Assembly (NCBI GenBank): GCA_934433135.1
Contig: CAKRZO010000004.1
Span: 178,832 to 242,831, forward strand
Source: an uncultured Acetatifactor sp.
Lineage (GTDB): Bacteria; Bacillota; Clostridia; Lachnospirales; Lachnospiraceae
DNA length: 64,000 nucleotides
Reading direction: 5' to 3'
In this document: piece by piece, positions 8,913-18,534 of the stretch
Numbering within the stretch: position 1 is the first letter of the stretch
Layout: each line of letters starts with the position of its first letter
Notes under the pieces: generated by a model
What the model saw: only the letters and a program-made list of their open reading frames with translations
Told to the model about the DNA's origin: nothing
The model's database searches: none
Position numbers and translations under genes: made by a program

Positions 8913-9197
8913 ATGAGAAAACAGTCACAAAACCAAGTTCCGAAAAAAGAAATACTGGTGGATAGCTTAAAACTGCCCAGAGAAGTCTGTCTGGGAGCAA
9001 TCCGGATTACACTTACCGGGAACAGGGAAGCCTGGATTGAAAACTACAGGGGAATTCTGGAATACAGCAGGGAAGGAATTCTTCTGCAGGGCAAGACCTG
9101 TCAGGTTCGCCTGGAAGGCAGCAATCTTTCCATTGATTATTATACCAATGAAGACATGAAGGTCAGCGGCTGTATCGCAGCGGTACGGTATCTTTAG
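8913..9197 (+). CDS. yqfC: Sporulation protein YqfC
   Basis: This 94-aa member of the YabP/YqfC family has the pattern LPREVCLGAIRITLTGN...IENYRGILEYS and later LRLEGSNLSIDYY-like beta strands. YqfC is made in the mother cell under SigE and is needed for efficient sporulation. Immediately downstream is yqfD, then phoH and ybeY, the conserved order in spore-forming Firmicutes. The start codon is preceded by a weak ribosome site (GGAATATAGTAGAGT). Confidence 0.88.
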   Translation: MRKQSQNQVPKKEILVDSLKLPREVCLGAIRITLTGNREAWIENYRGILEYSREGILLQGKTCQVRLEGSNLSIDYYTNEDMKVSGCIAAVRYL

Positions 9198-9219
9198 AAT
9201 CTGATTATGAGGTCTTTTT

Positions 9220-10476
9220 ATGATGATGGCATTGCTTAAATATATCAAAGGGTATGTGCAGATCCGTGTCTGGGGATTCTCACCGGAAAGATTTTTGAAC
9301 CTGTGCAGCGTGCGCGGAATTCTGATTTGGGATATTTCCAGAGAGGCTGATACCTATATCATGTGTATCAGCCTTGAAAATTTTTATAAGCTTCGTCCGA
9401 TTACACGGAAAACAGGAACTAGGGCAGTCATACAAAAAAGAGTCGGACTGCCTTTTTTTGTGCCTGCCTTAAAGAAAAGGAAGATGTTTCTTGTCGGTTT
9501 TCTTCTGTGTGTTGCTTTCTGGATCGTTTCCTCGTTTTTTGTCTGGGACATCCGTGTAGAGGGCGGTTACCATATTACGCAGGAGCAGATTCTGTCTTAT
9601 TTAAAACAAAATAAGATCGGCCCCGGTATGCGCAAGTCATCTTTGCAGATAGAAGAGATGGAGAAAGGTCTTCGCAGGCAGTTCCCGCTTATTACCTGGA
9701 CTTCCGCTAGGTTGGAAGGAATCCGGCTGGTGATACAGATTAAGGAAAACGATACTCCGGTAATCGAGCCGGTGCAGGAGGAGACTGCGGGCAAGAATCT
9801 GATTGCTCCTTATACAGGAAAAATCTGTTCCATCCTTGTAAGAAGCGGTGTCCCGAAAGTGCAGGCCGGGAGTGAAGTAAAAGAGGGCGACATTCTTGTG
9901 GAAGGAAGAGTTCCTGTATATAATGACGATGCTACTATCCGGGAGTATTTTTATGTGGATGCGGATGCGGATATCGTGCTGGAGCATACACAGTCTCATC
10001 AGGAAAGTCTGCCCTACCGGTATGTGAACAGGGAATATACCGGCAGAACGCAGGAAGGCTTTTTACTGCAGCTCGGAACACAGGAATGGAAGGTACGGGG
10101 GAATGCTTCTTTTTTAAGCTATGACAGCATCGTAAGGCGCAGCCGGCCGGTGCTGTTTGAAAAGCTGTCCATTCCCGTGTTCGGCGGCACGATTACCCAT
10201 CGGGAATATCAGAATGTGGAGCATTTATACAGCGAAGAAGAGGCAAAGGCACTGTTGGCGGAAAAAATGAGTGAATTTTTTTCAAAATGTGAGGAAAAAG
10301 GGGTTCAAATTCTTGAAAAAAATGTTACAATAGATAGCAGGGACGATTTGTGGGTTCTGGATGCGGATTTCATGGTGCGGGAAAAGGTTTGCCTGCGGCA
10401 GGAGATTACAGAACCGGAGGCAGATGGAACTATGGAAGCAGAGAATTCAGAAGACGGAAAAGTATCTGCGGAATGA
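9220..10476 (+). CDS. yqfD: Sporulation protein YqfD
   Basis: The product has 418 aa. An N-terminal domain (about 1-80) is followed by one transmembrane helix (FLVGFLLCVAFWIVSSFFVW, residues about 88-108) and a large extracytoplasmic domain starting with a POTRA/FtsQ-like segment (DIRVEGGYHITQEQILSYL). YqfD is a conserved mother-cell sporulation membrane protein of unknown biochemical function. It starts 22 bp after yqfC and ends 8 bp before phoH, so the four genes look like one operon. The Glu-rich C-terminal tail is not conserved in the family and may be dispensable. Confidence 0.9.
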   Translation: MMMALLKYIKGYVQIRVWGFSPERFLNLCSVRGILIWDISREADTYIMCISLENFYKLRPITRKTGTRAVIQKRVGLPFFVPALKKRKMFLVGFLLCVAFWIVSSFFVWDIRVEGGYHITQEQILSYLKQNKIGPGMRKSSLQIEEMEKGLRRQFPLITWTSARLEGIRLVIQIKENDTPVIEPVQEETAGKNLIAPYTGKICSILVRSGVPKVQAGSEVKEGDILVEGRVPVYNDDATIREYFYVDADADIVLEHTQSHQESLPYRYVNREYTGRTQEGFLLQLGTQEWKVRGNASFLSYDSIVRRSRPVLFEKLSIPVFGGTITHREYQNVEHLYSEEEAKALLAEKMSEFFSKCEEKGVQILEKNVTIDSRDDLWVLDADFMVREKVCLRQEITEPEADGTMEAENSEDGKVSAE

Positions 10477-10484
10477 GGAACGGA

Positions 10485-11483
10485 ATGAGCGAAAAGACAA
10501 TCAGATTGGAAATGGATACGGAGCATATGCAGAAGATCTTCGGGATGCAGGATGCGTATATCCGTAAACTGGAAAAGGATCTCGGGGTGGCTGTGGTAGA
10601 TCGTAACGGTTCCCTGACCATTATAGGAGAAGAAGAAAATGCCGGGAAAGCTGCCGGAATTTTAAGGCAGCTGACAGAGATCTCCAGAAGAGGAAACGAA
10701 ATAGGAGAACAAAATATGGATTATGCAATTGCCATGGGAAAAGAAGGAAAGGAAGATGTCCTGACGCAGATTGACGGGGATGTGATCTGTCACGGAATCA
10801 ACGGCAAACCCATTAAACCAAAGACACTGGGGCAGAAGCAGTATGTGGATGCCATACGGGATAAGATGATCGTATTCGGCTTAGGACCGGCCGGAACCGG
10901 CAAGACCTATCTGGCCATGGCTATGGCGATTACGGCATTTAAGAACGATGAAGTCGGGCGGATCATTTTAACCCGTCCTGCTATTGAAGCCGGTGAAAAG
11001 CTGGGCTTTCTGCCGGGAGATCTGCAAAGTAAGGTCGATCCTTATTTAAGACCTTTATACGATGCTTTGTATCAGATTATGGGAGCGGAAAGTTTTGCCA
11101 AAAATATGGAAAAAGGGCTGATCGAGGTAGCGCCTCTTGCTTATATGAGAGGGCGGACGTTAGACAATGCATACATTATTCTGGATGAGGCGCAGAATAC
11201 CACGCCTGCGCAGATGAAGATGTTTCTGACCCGTATAGGATTCGGTTCCAAGGTAGTGATTACCGGAGACTCTTCCCAGAAGGATCTTCCGAAGGATACC
11301 TTATCCGGGCTGGATATCGCACAGAGGGTTCTTTCCGGAATTGAGGATATTGCGTTCTGTAATCTGACCAGCAAGGACGTGGTGCGTCATCCGCTGGTGC
11401 AAAAGATTGTAAAAGCATATGAATCCTATGAGGAAAAAGAAAGCAGAAGACAGACACAGGCGAAAAATCGCAGAAAGAGATAA
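10485..11483 (+). CDS. phoH: PhoH-family ATPase
   Basis: The product has 332 aa. A short KH-like N-terminal domain (YIRKLEKDLGVAVVDRNGSLTIIG) precedes the P-loop ATPase: Walker A GPAGTGKTYLA, then RPAIEAGEKLGFLPGD, and Walker B YIILDEAQN. PhoH-like proteins are probably RNA-dependent helicases or ATPases linked to RNA metabolism and ribosome maturation, usually beside ybeY as here. The ATG at 10485 follows GAGGAACGG, and an in-frame upstream start at 10350 lies inside yqfD and is rejected. It ends 6 bp before ybeY. Confidence 0.92.
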   Translation: MSEKTIRLEMDTEHMQKIFGMQDAYIRKLEKDLGVAVVDRNGSLTIIGEEENAGKAAGILRQLTEISRRGNEIGEQNMDYAIAMGKEGKEDVLTQIDGDVICHGINGKPIKPKTLGQKQYVDAIRDKMIVFGLGPAGTGKTYLAMAMAITAFKNDEVGRIILTRPAIEAGEKLGFLPGDLQSKVDPYLRPLYDALYQIMGAESFAKNMEKGLIEVAPLAYMRGRTLDNAYIILDEAQNTTPAQMKMFLTRIGFGSKVVITGDSSQKDLPKDTLSGLDIAQRVLSGIEDIAFCNLTSKDVVRHPLVQKIVKAYESYEEKESRRQTQAKNRRKR

Positions 11484-11489
11484 CACAAG

Positions 11490-12005
11490 ATGACATTTTA
11501 TCTGGAAAATGAGACACAGGAGAAATTTCCCTTCGATACGGAAAAAGTAGCGAAGGCCGTAGCCGAAAAGGTGCTGGAGACGGAAAACTGTCCTTATGAG
11601 GTGCAGTTAAATATGCTGATTACCGATAACGAAGGCATTCGGGAATATAATCGGGACTATCGAAAGATTGACAGGGAAACGGATGTTTTATCTTTCCCGA
11701 ATCTGGATTTTGAACAGGCCGGAGAATTTTCCGTAGAGGAGGAACGGGAGGCGGATTATTTTGATCCGGATACCGGAGAGTTGATTCTGGGAGATATCAT
11801 TCTCTCGGCGGACCGGGTGAAAGAACAGGCGGAACAGTTTGGCCACAGTATGAGGCGGGAATTTGCTTTCCTGACGGCGCACAGCATGCTGCATTTGTGC
11901 GGCTACGACCATATGGAACCGGAAGAAGCTGGGATTATGGAGCAGAAACAGGGAGAAGTCCTTAAGGCACTTGGAATTACAAGGGATGCAGAGGATATCG
12001 GATAA
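11490..12005 (+). CDS. ybeY: Endoribonuclease / rRNA maturation factor YbeY
   Basis: This 171-aa protein carries the metal-binding signature HSMLHLCGYDHMEPEEAGIM (HxxxHxxGYDH), whose three histidines hold zinc, and the upstream REYNRDYRKIDRETDVLSFP motif. YbeY takes part in 16S rRNA 3'-end processing and 70S quality control. It is the fourth gene of the yqfC-yqfD-phoH-ybeY block. In many relatives dgkA and era follow, whereas here a membrane flippase-like gene follows. Confidence 0.93.
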   Translation: MTFYLENETQEKFPFDTEKVAKAVAEKVLETENCPYEVQLNMLITDNEGIREYNRDYRKIDRETDVLSFPNLDFEQAGEFSVEEEREADYFDPDTGELILGDIILSADRVKEQAEQFGHSMRREFAFLTAHSMLHLCGYDHMEPEEAGIMEQKQGEVLKALGITRDAEDIG

Positions 12006-12037
12006 TCGGAAAACGTAAAGGACAAGAGGTACAGCGG

Positions 12038-13561
12038 ATGAAACTGGAGATCAGACGCGGACAGGTGATGTCCGGCATCGGGATAGCAGGATGTTTGATC
12101 CTTTTAATAACGGGAATACGGCAGGGTTTAAGTGCTGCTGCTTATTTTGCGGGAGCGGTTCTGGCAGCGATGCCGGCGGCAGCCGTTTTCCTGATGATTT
12201 TACCGCAGCAGCTGGGACGCATTCTGCGTAGAAGAGAAAGCAGAATGCAATACAGCAATGCGGATGAGATGCGAAAGAGCAGCATGCTTCTGCAGATTGT
12301 TTCGGCTGCGGCAGGGAGCCTTCTTTTATTTTTCAGCGCGGATTTTCTGGCAGGATCGCTGCTGGGACTTTCATACAGTGTTCTGGCGTTGAAAATTCTT
12401 GCAGCAGCATTGTTGCCCGTGGGGATGATGTATATCCTGGAAGGCTATTTTTACGGAAACGGACAGTGGAAAATTCCGTTGATTTCCCGGCTGTTAAACG
12501 GGCTGCTGTTTCTGCTTTTCGGTCTGCTTTTTACAAACCGCTTTTCCGCTTACGGAGAAAATGTCGGCAGACTTTTGTTAAATAAGGAACTTCCGGCCAT
12601 GTATGCGGCAGCGGGAATGGCAACAGCAACGGTTCTTGCCGTGACTTTATCGGTTCTTTTTCTGCTTCCGGTCTGGATTGCGGTACACAGAAGTCAGTTC
12701 GCAACCAGGAAGGCAGGAGTGGTGCAAACCGAATTTTGGAAGAAGTTAATGGGGAATCTGGTTTTGGGAAGTCTCCCGGGTATGCTGCAGAGACTTTTTG
12801 TTTCCCTGATTCTTTTGCTCGGATTCCTTGTCGTGTATCGCAATGAAAGAACAGATGAGGCCGGACTGTTTGCAGTCTGCCTTGTGCTCCTTGCCGTACC
12901 GGTTCTGGCTTTGCGGATTGTGATACTTCCGGATGCCCATAGGGCGATTGCGGGAAAAAGGGAAGAAGGAGTCCGTTTTCTGTCCATTTCCCAGGTATTT
13001 CAGAAGGTGATTTTCTGGGGATTGCCGGTAAGCATTTTCTGCCTGATTCTGGCGCCGTCCGTAACGAAGATTTTTCCTGTGGGTACCCTTTCGGGAACCA
13101 TGACTGCCTTTTTAAGAACAGGCGCTTTTCTTCTTTTGGAAATTCCGGTTTTGCTTTTGTTCCTGGAGATTGCTTCCCGCAGCCAGAAAAATTATCTTTC
13201 GGCAGGCTGTCTTTTTGTTTTCCTGCTTTTTGCCGGTCTCAGCTTTCTTTTATGGGAGACTGGATTCCATGCGGGAAGCATCGGAGTAATGGCTGCAATG
13301 CTTACGGCAGGCGCCGTTACGGATATCCTGATCGGAATTCTGTTTTTCCGTTGGAAAGCGATCCGGATTCCGCTGATTCCGGGTGTGTTGCTCCCTCTTG
13401 GGGCGGCAGTTGTTCCGGGGCTTTTGCTGCTTTTATTGCAATATCTGCTTGCAGACCATATTCCGGGGTGGCTTCTTGTTCTGCCGGGATTCGGAATCGG
13501 AATCGCCGGTTACCTTGTTCTTGTACGATTTACGGAAGAACGATTTCTGCGTAAATCGTAA
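12038..13561 (+). CDS. MOP/MATE-superfamily-like polytopic membrane protein
   Basis: The 507-aa protein is almost entirely hydrophobic, with about 12-14 predicted transmembrane helices and short charged loops (RILRRRESRMQYSNADEMRK; AHRAIAGKREEG). Length and topology suit the MOP flippase superfamily (SpoVB/MurJ/polysaccharide exporters), but I see no diagnostic motif, so substrate and direction are unknown. It starts 32 bp after ybeY and may be co-transcribed. The context near sporulation genes makes a SpoVB-like role possible but unproven. Confidence 0.55.
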   Translation: MKLEIRRGQVMSGIGIAGCLILLITGIRQGLSAAAYFAGAVLAAMPAAAVFLMILPQQLGRILRRRESRMQYSNADEMRKSSMLLQIVSAAAGSLLLFFSADFLAGSLLGLSYSVLALKILAAALLPVGMMYILEGYFYGNGQWKIPLISRLLNGLLFLLFGLLFTNRFSAYGENVGRLLLNKELPAMYAAAGMATATVLAVTLSVLFLLPVWIAVHRSQFATRKAGVVQTEFWKKLMGNLVLGSLPGMLQRLFVSLILLLGFLVVYRNERTDEAGLFAVCLVLLAVPVLALRIVILPDAHRAIAGKREEGVRFLSISQVFQKVIFWGLPVSIFCLILAPSVTKIFPVGTLSGTMTAFLRTGAFLLLEIPVLLLFLEIASRSQKNYLSAGCLFVFLLFAGLSFLLWETGFHAGSIGVMAAMLTAGAVTDILIGILFFRWKAIRIPLIPGVLLPLGAAVVPGLLLLLLQYLLADHIPGWLLVLPGFGIGIAGYLVLVRFTEERFLRKS

Positions 13562-13581
13562 TTAATTAAAATGGAATAAAA

Positions 13582-14394
13582 ATGAAAAAAAGGTTGATAC
13601 TCATAAATGACAATTTGGTTTGTCAGGAAGAGGTATGCGTCAGAATGAGAGTGTGGAAGAGTATCAGCCTTTTTATTGTATATCCGCTTATGATGCTTTG
13701 CGCCGGTTTTTTAAGCGGTATTGTATTTATGGAACTGCGGCTAAGGTCGTCGGATAGAGCAGATTTTTCAGGGCAATCGATGGTGCCAAATAGCTTGGAA
13801 GCGGGATTGTCTGCACAGGGAGGCACGGAACCGGAGGAAACCGCAGAATCTTCGGACTGGCAGAAAGTATCCGGGAGTTTGGTAAAAGCACAAGAGGATC
13901 AAATTTCTTTGAACGCTTCTCAGGAAGCGGCAGAAGCCGGATTTTTTACCGAACGTCTGAATGCGGATACGGATTACGTCTTAAGAGAGAATGATCGGGA
14001 TCAAAATACCGTGGTGGAAACCACGTGGAAGCTTCCGGCGAAATATATCGGCATGGACAGGGAGCAGTTTCTGGCTGCTATGGAGGCTTATGAAATGTCT
14101 CCTCCTTTAAATGAACTGGAAAGAGGGTTTGTAGGGCTGGAGGTACTTTCTTTTTCCAAGGATCGGGTTGTGGTGAGAATGGATTATGAATATGTAAAGC
14201 CCACAGACAGCTTTTATCTGGTGGTAGAAGACAATTATGTGGTGGTCTATCTGGAAGATCTGACAACGGTTTATATGTATACGGATATTTTACTCAGTCA
14301 GCTGCCGGAGGAAATCCAGCAAGAGATCATACAGAGAATGTATGTCCCGGACGAGGAGACATTGTACAGTTTCCTGGAGGATTATACCAGTTAG
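13582..14394 (+). CDS. Membrane-anchored protein with BofC C-terminal-like domain
   Basis: The product has 270 aa from the ATG at 13582; a second ATG at 13645 (MRVWKSISLF) has a better AGGAAGAGG upstream and may be the real start. One N-terminal transmembrane segment (SISLFIVYPLMMLCAGFLSG) is followed by a low-complexity linker rich in Ser, Glu and Gln. The C-terminal 110 residues (SFYLVVEDNYVVVYLED through LPEEIQQEI to LYSFLEDYTS) resemble the BofC C-terminal domain of a sporulation checkpoint protein, by recognition only. It lies just before a flavoprotein gene (14-bp gap). Confidence 0.55.
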   Translation: MKKRLILINDNLVCQEEVCVRMRVWKSISLFIVYPLMMLCAGFLSGIVFMELRLRSSDRADFSGQSMVPNSLEAGLSAQGGTEPEETAESSDWQKVSGSLVKAQEDQISLNASQEAAEAGFFTERLNADTDYVLRENDRDQNTVVETTWKLPAKYIGMDREQFLAAMEAYEMSPPLNELERGFVGLEVLSFSKDRVVVRMDYEYVKPTDSFYLVVEDNYVVVYLEDLTTVYMYTDILLSQLPEEIQQEIIQRMYVPDEETLYSFLEDYTS

Positions 14395-14407
14395 GATATG
14401 GAGGCAT

Positions 14408-15853
14408 ATGAGAAGAATAGCAATCATAGGAGGCGGAGCATCCGGAATGACCGCTGCTTTGGCGGCAGCCGCGAAGGGTGCTTCGGTAACGATTTATGAA
14501 AGAAATGACAGACCGGGGAAGAAAATCCTGGCAACCGGAAACGGAAAATGCAATCTGGGGAATCATAACCTGACAGCGGAGCATTATCACGGTTCCGATA
14601 AAGAAAAGATTGCAGATTGTTTAAATCGCTTCGGAACAAAACAGACGGAGCGTTTTTTTACCGGGCTCGGTCTGTTGCTGAAAGAGAAAAACGGATATCT
14701 CTATCCGGCCTGCGAGCAGGCAGCGGTGGTTCTGGATATATTGCGGAGTGCGCTTGTCCAGGCAAATGTTAGCTTAAAGCTGCAGCATGAGGTAAAAGAG
14801 ATTCGGAAGCTTAAGGACGGAACCTTTGACATCAAAGCAGCGGCCCCTATAGAGGGATCCTCTTCCGGTAAAGTCGTTTCCACGGATCGGTTTGACTGTG
14901 TCATTCTTTCCTGCGGAAGCAAAGCCGCTCCGGCAACCGGATCCGATGGCAGCGGATACCTGCTTGTCCGTCAGCTTGGATTATCCGTAACGGATGTGGT
15001 GCCGGCTCTGGTACAGTTACGGTGCAGGGAAGACTTTTGCAAATCCATTGCCGGGGTAAGAGCCGAAGCCGGAGTCCGCATTATGAACACGAACGGGCAG
15101 ACACTCATGGAAGAAAGAGGAGAGCTGCAACTGACGGATTACGGCATTTCCGGAATTCCGGTCTTTCAGTTAAGCGGAAGGGTGAATTTTTTGCTGGAGG
15201 AGCAAAAACGAAAGAATCAGCCGGCGGAGGTGCTTGCCGTGATTGATTTTCTGCCCGGAATGGAGGAGGCAATATTCCGAAAGTGGATCGCGGAAAGAGA
15301 ACCCTTGGTGAAAAGCAGTCGTACCGTGGAAGAATTTTTTACCGGAATCTTACATAAAAAACTGATGATGCTTCTGATTAAGCAGGCAGGTCTTAAGGCG
15401 AACCAGCCGATTGTCTCGGTGCCGGATAAAATAATAAGAGGAATCTACGAATCCTGTCGATGCTTTCCAATGCATATTACAGGGAGCAATTCTTATGATA
15501 GTGCACAGGTGTGCGCCGGCGGGGTTGCGCTTGCGGAAGTAAATGCGAATCTGGAAAGTAAAAAAATACCGGGGTTGTTCTTTGCAGGGGAGCTTCTGGA
15601 TGTGGACGGAGAATGCGGCGGCTATAACCTGCAGTGGGCCTGGACAAGCGGCACCATTGCCGGAGAGGCGGCAGCGAAGAAGAGTGATATGGCTGCCGGA
15701 AGTTCGATTGTGAAAAAAAGTAACATGGTTACCGGAAATACGACCGTAAGGAAGTATAAAAAAACGATTGCAGTCTCTGATAAGCCGACGGAAGGAAACA
15801 GCCGCAGACAAGCGGATAACGGAAAGAGTAAGAGGAAAGAAACTAAGCGATGA
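14408..15853 (+). CDS. BaiN/HI0933-family NAD(P)/FAD-dependent oxidoreductase
   Basis: The product has 481 aa. The FAD-binding motif IIGGGASGMTAALAAA lies at the N-terminus, then RPGKKILATGNGKCNLGN, and near the C-terminus FAGELLDVDGECGGYNLQWAWTSG. All are hallmarks of the HI0933/YhiN flavoprotein family, one branch of which (BaiN) acts in bile-acid dehydroxylation; function here is unassigned. The C-terminal 60 residues are a basic, low-complexity tail with two imperfect repeats (KKSDMAAGSSIVKKSNMVTG), not part of the family fold. The start at 14408 follows GGAGG, since the longer upstream frame overlaps the previous gene. It overlaps the next gene by ATGA. Confidence 0.85.
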   Translation: MRRIAIIGGGASGMTAALAAAAKGASVTIYERNDRPGKKILATGNGKCNLGNHNLTAEHYHGSDKEKIADCLNRFGTKQTERFFTGLGLLLKEKNGYLYPACEQAAVVLDILRSALVQANVSLKLQHEVKEIRKLKDGTFDIKAAAPIEGSSSGKVVSTDRFDCVILSCGSKAAPATGSDGSGYLLVRQLGLSVTDVVPALVQLRCREDFCKSIAGVRAEAGVRIMNTNGQTLMEERGELQLTDYGISGIPVFQLSGRVNFLLEEQKRKNQPAEVLAVIDFLPGMEEAIFRKWIAEREPLVKSSRTVEEFFTGILHKKLMMLLIKQAGLKANQPIVSVPDKIIRGIYESCRCFPMHITGSNSYDSAQVCAGGVALAEVNANLESKKIPGLFFAGELLDVDGECGGYNLQWAWTSGTIAGEAAAKKSDMAAGSSIVKKSNMVTGNTTVRKYKKTIAVSDKPTEGNSRRQADNGKSKRKETKR

Positions 15854-17520
15854 TTAAAATCAGCCAGATAAAATTAAAACCGGAAGAAAAAAATCCAAAG
15901 GAAAAGCTATTCAAAAAAGCGGCACAGATTTTAAAAGTGCGGGAAAGTGATATCCGCAGGCTGCAGATTCTGAGAAGATCCATAGATGCCAGAAAAAAAC
16001 CGGAGATCTATTACAGCTATGTTGTGGGGATTGAGATTGATCGGGAAGAGAGGCTGGTAAAAAAGGCGGCAAATGCCAATGTGGTTCTGGAAAAACCGGA
16101 GAAATTTCAGTTCCCGGATCCGGATTCCGGGGGTTATCCGGACTGCGAAAAAGAGCGGCCTGTGGTAATCGGTGCGGGACCTGCGGGGTTATTCTGTACC
16201 TATTACCTGGCATTGGCCGGTTTAAAGCCTATTTTACTGGAAAGAGGAAAGGCTGCGGAAGAAAGAAAAGCAGATGTGGAGAAATTCTGGGAAGAAGGCA
16301 TTCTGGATCCGGAATCCAATGTGCAGTTCGGGGAAGGCGGAGCCGGAACCTTTTCGGACGGTAAATTAAATACGCTGGTAAAAGATAAGGAAGGCAGAAA
16401 CCGGGCTGTGCTGGAAACTTTTGTTCGTTTCGGCGCACCGGAAGCGATTTTGTATGATGCCAAACCGCATATCGGTACCGATGTTCTGCAGAAGATTGTG
16501 GCAAAAATGCGCCGGGAGATTATCCGGCTGGGCGGTGAAGTACGTTTTCAGTGTAAAGTAACCGTTTTGAAGACACAGTCTGATGAGACCGGGGAAGAAA
16601 AGCGAATCTGCGGTGTTGTCGTGAATGAAACAGAAGATCTGCCCTGCAGCCAGGTCGTTCTGGCAATCGGTCACAGTGCAAGGGATACGTTTGAGATGCT
16701 TTACCATGCCGGAATTGCCATGGAATCCAAAGATTTTGCAGTAGGCTTTCGTGTCGAACATCCCCAGGAAAAAATCAACGAAAGCCAATACGGCAAAAAA
16801 GAAGCCGGAAGCCTTGGCGCCGCCGCCTACAAAGTAGCCGCCCGCTCTATTTACTCTGAAAGAGGCACGTACTCTTTTTGTATGTGTCCCGGCGGCTATG
16901 TGGTAAATGCTTCTTCCGAAGAAAACAGGCTTGCCGTCAACGGCATGAGTTATAGCGGAAGAAACGGTGAAAACGCCAACAGTGCCATTATTGTTGCCGT
17001 AACCCAAAAAGATTTCGGCAGTGACCACCCCCTTGCGGGAGTGGCTTTCCAAAGAAAACTGGAGGAAAAAGCCTGGAAAGCGGCAGGAGGACTCATTCCG
17101 GTTCAGCCTTACGGCATTTTCAAAGAATGCATAAAAGAAGGAAAAAGGCAGGAGGAGCTTAAACCGGAACAGATCCATCAGGCGATGGAAGGAGCCTTTA
17201 CAGTGCGCCCCATGATGAAAGGAAAATGGAAAATGGCGGATCTTACCGATATTCTTCCCGAAGAATGCAACCGTTCCTTTGTGGAAGGCATGACACAGTT
17301 CGGCGCAATGATACCGGGATTTGATAACCCGGGAGTTCTTCTGTCCGGTGTGGAAAGCAGAACTTCTTCCCCTCTTCGGATCTGCCGGGATGAATCCTTG
17401 CAGTCCCTGCATCTGAAAGGCCTTTACCCCTGTGGAGAAGGAGCCGGCTATGCCGGCGGAATTACCTCGGCGGCCATGGACGGACTAAAGGTTGCGCGGA
17501 TGATTGCAAAGCGTTATTGA
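15850..17520 (+). CDS. FAD-dependent dehydrogenase of the large uncharacterised flavoprotein family
   Basis: This 556-aa protein has an N-terminal substrate-like domain (about 1-90), then the FAD motif VIGAGPAGLFCTYYLALAG, and the motif FGEGGAGTFSDGKLNT. It ends with GEGAGYAGGITSAAMDGL. Homologues are widespread in anaerobes as 'NAD(P)/FAD-dependent oxidoreductase' with no known substrate. It is translationally coupled to the previous flavoprotein by a 4-bp ATGA overlap, so the two probably act together. A good proB promoter begins at its very last codons. Confidence 0.85.
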   Translation: MIKISQIKLKPEEKNPKEKLFKKAAQILKVRESDIRRLQILRRSIDARKKPEIYYSYVVGIEIDREERLVKKAANANVVLEKPEKFQFPDPDSGGYPDCEKERPVVIGAGPAGLFCTYYLALAGLKPILLERGKAAEERKADVEKFWEEGILDPESNVQFGEGGAGTFSDGKLNTLVKDKEGRNRAVLETFVRFGAPEAILYDAKPHIGTDVLQKIVAKMRREIIRLGGEVRFQCKVTVLKTQSDETGEEKRICGVVVNETEDLPCSQVVLAIGHSARDTFEMLYHAGIAMESKDFAVGFRVEHPQEKINESQYGKKEAGSLGAAAYKVAARSIYSERGTYSFCMCPGGYVVNASSEENRLAVNGMSYSGRNGENANSAIIVAVTQKDFGSDHPLAGVAFQRKLEEKAWKAAGGLIPVQPYGIFKECIKEGKRQEELKPEQIHQAMEGAFTVRPMMKGKWKMADLTDILPEECNRSFVEGMTQFGAMIPGFDNPGVLLSGVESRTSSPLRICRDESLQSLHLKGLYPCGEGAGYAGGITSAAMDGLKVARMIAKRY

Positions 17521-17545
17521 CACTATGTCTTAAATGCGATAAAAT
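17517..17545 (+). promoter_or_regulatory. Promoter of the proB-DUF896-proA operon
   Basis: TTGACA (17517-17522), 17-bp spacer, TAAAAT (17540-17545). The -35 box overlaps the stop codon of the preceding gene. Confidence 0.75.
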
Positions 17546-17606
17546 GAGCTGAAATCATTCAAAAACAAAAAATGGAAACAAAAACAGAAACGAGAGGAAG
17601 ACAGTT

Positions 17607-18467
17607 TTGCATCATAACAGAAAATACCTGAAAGAAAAAAAGAGAATTGTAATAAAAATCGGCTCTTCATCTTTACAACATCCCCAGACAGGCGGATTTG
17701 ACTACAGCAAAATGGAGAAACTGGTAAGAGAGCTGTGCAACTTAAGAAATGAAGGAAAGGATGTCGTTTTAGTTACTTCCGGGGCCATTGCCATGGGAAA
17801 GCAGGCGGTAGGACTGCAGAATGTCGGGAAGAACGATATTGCGGTAAAGCAGGCGTGTTCTGCGATCGGACAGGCAAGACTGATGATGGTGTATCAGAAG
17901 CTTTTTTCCGAATACAATCAGGTGGCAGCTCAGGTTCTGATGACCAAAAATACCATTGTGGATGATCTGAACCGCTTTAATGCCCATAATACCTTTTCGG
18001 AGCTTTTAAAAATGGGTGTAATTCCCATTGTCAATGAAAATGATACGGTTGCTACTTATGAAATTGAGATCGGTGACAATGATACCCTGTCTGCAATTGT
18101 AGCCGCTCTGGTGGATGCGGATCTTTTGATCCTTTTATCGGATATTGACGGCCTGTATACGGATGATCCCAGAACCAATCCGAAGGCTTCCTTTATCGAG
18201 CAGGTGGATAAACTTACTCCGCAGCTTATGAATATGGGCAAGAAGAGTACCGGAAGCAGCGTGGGAACAGGAGGCATGAACACTAAACTGGTTGCCGCCA
18301 AGATCGCGACTTCCTCGGATATTGATATGCTGATTGCCAACAGTAAGGATGTGGGGATTATTTACCGTATTATGGAAGGGGAAAATGTAGGAACCCTTTT
18401 CCTTTCCGATAAAGATGAGCATTTTGATTTAAAGTCCTTTGTGGAGAATATCCATAAAGAAGTTTGA
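17607..18467 (+). CDS. proB: Glutamate 5-kinase
   Basis: The product has 286 aa. The amino-acid-kinase fold shows IVIKIGSSSLQ at the N-terminus, LVTSGAIAMGKQAVGL, NENDTVATYEIEIGDNDTLSA and the nucleotide-binding GTGGMNTKLVAAKIAT. It phosphorylates glutamate to gamma-glutamyl phosphate, the first step of proline synthesis. It lacks the C-terminal PUA domain found in the E. coli enzyme, as is common in short Firmicutes forms. The start is TTG with GAGAGGAAG upstream. It is transcribed with the DUF896 gene and proA. Confidence 0.93.
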   Translation: MHHNRKYLKEKKRIVIKIGSSSLQHPQTGGFDYSKMEKLVRELCNLRNEGKDVVLVTSGAIAMGKQAVGLQNVGKNDIAVKQACSAIGQARLMMVYQKLFSEYNQVAAQVLMTKNTIVDDLNRFNAHNTFSELLKMGVIPIVNENDTVATYEIEIGDNDTLSAIVAALVDADLLILLSDIDGLYTDDPRTNPKASFIEQVDKLTPQLMNMGKKSTGSSVGTGGMNTKLVAAKIATSSDIDMLIANSKDVGIIYRIMEGENVGTLFLSDKDEHFDLKSFVENIHKEV

Positions 18468-18534
18468 GTGTTCCGTTTATAAGCGGAGGAACATAAAAAA
18501 GTTAAAAATAAGAGATCTTAAGGTGGTAAATGCA

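Noticed and set aside
16366..17412. 348-codon frame antisense to the FAD-dependent dehydrogenase
   Set aside because: Shadow of a clear family gene on the other strand; no start signals and no recognisable motif.
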